Positions 61,501-64,000 of a stretch of 64,000 nt of DNA are shown here, one piece after another (within the stretch, counting starts at the first letter, position 1; the number at the start of each line of letters is the position of its first letter). The stretch is from the NCBI GenBank assembly GCA_036320915.1, contig JAXBDG010000013.1:434001-498000 (forward strand). The letters are read 5' to 3'. The notes below the pieces were generated by a model. It did no database searches. It saw nothing but the letters and a program-made list of their open reading frames with translations, and had not been told where the DNA came from. This DNA is from Linnemannia elongata (Eukaryota; Mortierellomycota; Mortierellomycetes; Mortierellales; Mortierellaceae). Made by a program: the position numbers and the translations under genes.

Positions 61501-63734
61501 CCTGACTTGATGCACTCGTCCAAGGTCCTGTTTGATGCCATTGTCGGTTATGCCGTCTACTCGAACTATTTGATTGTAGCCGAGTATGTCCCCAGCCAGC
61601 GCGCCCTCCGCGTTGCCGTGACCACGGACGGTACTAACTTTTCGCCTGCCCACTACCCCGCCAACATTGATGTTGTCAACCCCGTAAGTATCAACATATG
61701 TCGGCTTGCTTGTAAACGGTGTCCTCTTGACGACAACATACTAACCAGGCTTGTTATTCTTATATCATTTGATAGGCATACACTGTTTTGGACTCTACTA
61801 CTAAGTCGATCTTTATGGCTATCAACACTATCGATCGCAAGGGTTCTAAGATCGGCAACCTGTTTACGTCCAACTCGAACGGCACATACTTTTCCCTGTC
61901 CAAGAATCACGTCAGCGAGTCGGACTGGGGCAACGTCGACTTTGAGAAGATGCAGGGAGTTGAGGGAGTTGCTCTCTTGAACGAGGTCACCAACCCCAAC
62001 GATGTCAACCAAGGCAAGAAGAAGATTCTCCGATCTCAGATCACCGTCGACAATGGTAAGCAAATTTTTGGCCCAAAGTCCCTATAGCTTAGAAGGCATT
62101 AAGAGTGACAATCATAACTAACAAACGCTGTACTCTACTCTACTAGGTAACTCTTGGGGCCCTGTGAACGCACCTCAGTCGGATGTCGACAACAAGCCTT
62201 ACAAAGATTGTCAGGTAAGACTGCCGTTTGCAAGTAGGAGGCGTTGGTCGAGCGTCGAATCACCAAAACTAGAGTTGGTTTGCTAATCTAGCCTTTTCGC
62301 CACTTGGTAACCATTTATTTTTGATAGTCGACGGACTGCAGTTTGCATTTGCACAACTATTTGGATCGCAAGCACGTGGAGGATCTGTTCAGTTCTTCTT
62401 CAATTCCTGGCATGGTCATTGGCGTCGGCAACGTCGGTAACGCTCTTGGCGAATACATGGAGGGAAACACCTTCTTGACGCGTGATGGAGGCCACTCTTG
62501 GAAGGAGATTTTGAAGGGACCTCACCAGTACGATTTCGGTGATCACGGAAGCATTATTCTGTTAGTCAAGGACGACGAGCGCCCCACGGATCATGTCATG
62601 TATTCCCTTGACCACGGAAACACGTTCACGCAGTTTGAGTTCTCTAAAGAGGAGGTGATTGTCCAGGATATTGTCACAAAGTCCAATGGCGTTGGCAAGT
62701 CGTTCTTGCTGTTTGCCGTGCCGCGGGGGAACACCAAGCAGATGATCTTCCAGATTGATTTCGAAGGTTTGGACTTTCCCAAGTGTCGCCTGGATCTGAA
62801 CGACGAGAAGAATGACGACTTTGAGCGATGGGATCTGGCAGATTTACGTGGCGAGAAGTGCATGTTTGGACGCAAGGTCGAGTACTTCCGTAGGATTGAG
62901 GAGAGGATGTGCTGGGTCGGAGAGCTCCAGGCCAACCCACGCAAGATTGAGGACAACTGTCAGTGCACGGTCAACGATTTTGAGTGCGACTTCAACTATG
63001 AGCCCGATGGTACCGGCAAGTGTGTTTTGATCAAGGATGCCAAGCCGGTTGTCCAGGATGAGAAGGATGTCTGTGCTCATCTGCCTGATGGAGTCGATTA
63101 CTACTACGAGTCGATTGGTTACCGCAAGATGGCGTTCTCCAGCTGTGTGGGCGACCACGAGCGGATGGGTATCAAGAAGTACTGCCCTGGACGCGGTGGA
63201 CGTGGCTTCTTTGGATGGCTCGGCATTCTGTTGGCGTCTGGTGGTGGAGCCTTCGGTGTGATGTGGATGTTGAACCGGTACAAGGGTCATTTCGGACGCC
63301 GTGGGTCGTTTATTCGTCTGGGCAATGATGTCTATGACCAGCTGCCTCGGTCGTCGTCTTTGCCTTCGATGAACATGCCGTCGGTGCGTATGCCTCGGTC
63401 GTTCAGTCGCTTCCATGTGCCTGATTTCGCATACCAAGCCTGGGACAAGATTGCAGGTGCGACGGCGGCGTTTTTGCCTAACCGCCTTCGTGGCTATTTC
63501 AGTCCTCGGGGAGGATACCGGTACCAGAACCTGAGCCAGGAGCCCGGGGAGGTGATTATGGACGACTACTTTGATCATTATCTAGATGATGATGATGAGG
63601 GTGGTGCCATTGCTGTTGGGCGGTCGGATGGGCTGTTGGGCCATGGTGATGGACTCCAGGATGCGCAGGAGCGGTTCCGGGACGACTCTGATGATGACGA
63701 TGATGGTGATGAAGACCTTGATGGTATGGTTTAA
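55536..63734 (+). CDS. VPS10: Vps10/sortilin-type vacuolar protein sorting receptor with three Vps10 modules
   Basis: Type I receptor that carries soluble hydrolases from the late Golgi to the vacuole. Fourteen exons: 55536-55736, 55845-55976, 56335-56520, 56659-56946, 57064-57162, 57266-57613, 57709-58007, 58114-59341, 59451-60410, 60507-60884, 60985-61683, 61776-62055, 62147-62214 and 62328-63734, in phase, 2190 residues. A signal peptide (about residues 22-42) precedes three copies of ten-bladed propeller plus 10CC. The 10CC parts begin at about Cys568 (CELNADNVDRSDFEKW), then HECVMDKGNKEKSDFEQW, then KCRLDLNDEKNDDFERW. Each has the DFECDF motif (EDFECDFNY, KDFECDFGF, NDFECDFNY). Asp-box signatures recur (RSPDEGKTW, RSTDDGSTW, KSIDEGKVW, FYSIDAGRTW). 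One transmembrane helix lies near 2016-2036, then a cytosolic tail of about 150 residues ending in a long acidic run (DDSDDDDDGDEDLDG). Yeast Vps10 has two modules and about 1580 residues. Confidence 0.96.
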
Positions 63735-63961
63735 TTATGGAGGGGTTTGATTTTTTTTTTAGAAAGGCAGAGCAAGCATTCTTTTTGTTATTCTGGGCGA
63801 AGCGACACATTTTGAAATACACCGATTTTACATTTCATCCATTGTTTATTTATTGGTTCCTACTTGAAGAGAGTTGAGCTGGTTGCATGGTTGCATGATG
63901 GGATATCTGAATTGATTCAAGACGATGCGGGTAAACGCGGTGCTAGAAATGCAGCTTGTTT

Positions 63962-64000
63962 TTAGTTCTCCTTGGCAAGAGGAGGGGGAACAAGACCTCC
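63962..64000 (-). CDS. C-terminal end of a minus-strand gene (partial)
   Basis: The last bases read, on the minus strand, GLVPPPLAKEN followed by a TAA stop (63964-63962). The frame is open to the window edge. The peptide is too short to name a family. It would be convergent with VPS10, with a 227-bp spacer. Confidence 0.35.
   Translation of the reverse strand, partial: GGLVPPPLAKEN

Overview
The window comes from a nuclear fungal chromosome. Most genes are cut by short GT-AG introns, usually 60-110 nt, and are packed on both strands with spacers of 0.15-1.4 kb. The gene content points to an early-diverging filamentous fungus, most likely Mucoromycota and Mortierella-like: a METTL16-type methyltransferase, a YEATS2-type protein, a JTB family protein, a leptomycin-type CRM1 and a very large Vps10. 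The lineage is an inference. No rRNA or mitochondrial marker is present to fix it. Exon coordinates were read by hand from splice signals, reading phase and family alignment recalled from knowledge, without transcripts.

Layout. 1-1692 (-): 5' part of uroporphyrinogen decarboxylase. 2873-8313 (-): exportin-1/CRM1 in 14 exons. 9924-12068 (-): Atg22-like vacuolar transporter. 12892-15114 (+): METTL16. 15969-18487 (+): SH3 + EH adaptor. 18867-19549 (+): small, probably mitochondrial protein. 20135-21227 (-): ribosomal protein uL16/L10. 22596-23584 (-): holocytochrome c synthase. 24153-24605 (-): mitochondrial uL11. 24774-25662 (+): JTB-like membrane protein. 25812-27145 (-): Rex4 exonuclease. 27596-31424 (+): YEATS2-like chromatin reader.

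From 31425 to about 39545 the window changes character. About 5 kb of gene-poor, AT-rich DNA with coding relics is followed by a tRNA-Gly(GCC). About 110 bp beyond the tRNA lies a head-to-tail array of three 5'-truncated LINE copies, each ending in poly(A). Next come an intronless gene for a capsid-like (Gag-like) domain with a C-terminal membrane anchor (40111-40677) and a Hal4/Npr1-group kinase (41069-43929, -). These are followed by a Rad26/CSB repair ATPase (45117-49775, +), an LEA-2-type membrane protein (50333-52893, -), a CCDC25/Jlp2 protein (54131-54980, +) and a 2190-residue Vps10 receptor with three Vps10 modules (55536-63734, +). The last 39 bases probably hold the end of another minus-strand gene.

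The genes do not form one pathway. They are mostly housekeeping genes for heme and cytochrome c maturation, nuclear export, translation, RNA modification, chromatin, DNA repair and vacuolar sorting. The most unusual parts are the LINE array beside the tRNA gene, the anchored Gag-like protein, the triple Vps10 receptor, and long poly(T) tracts placed on the coding strand of introns and promoters.
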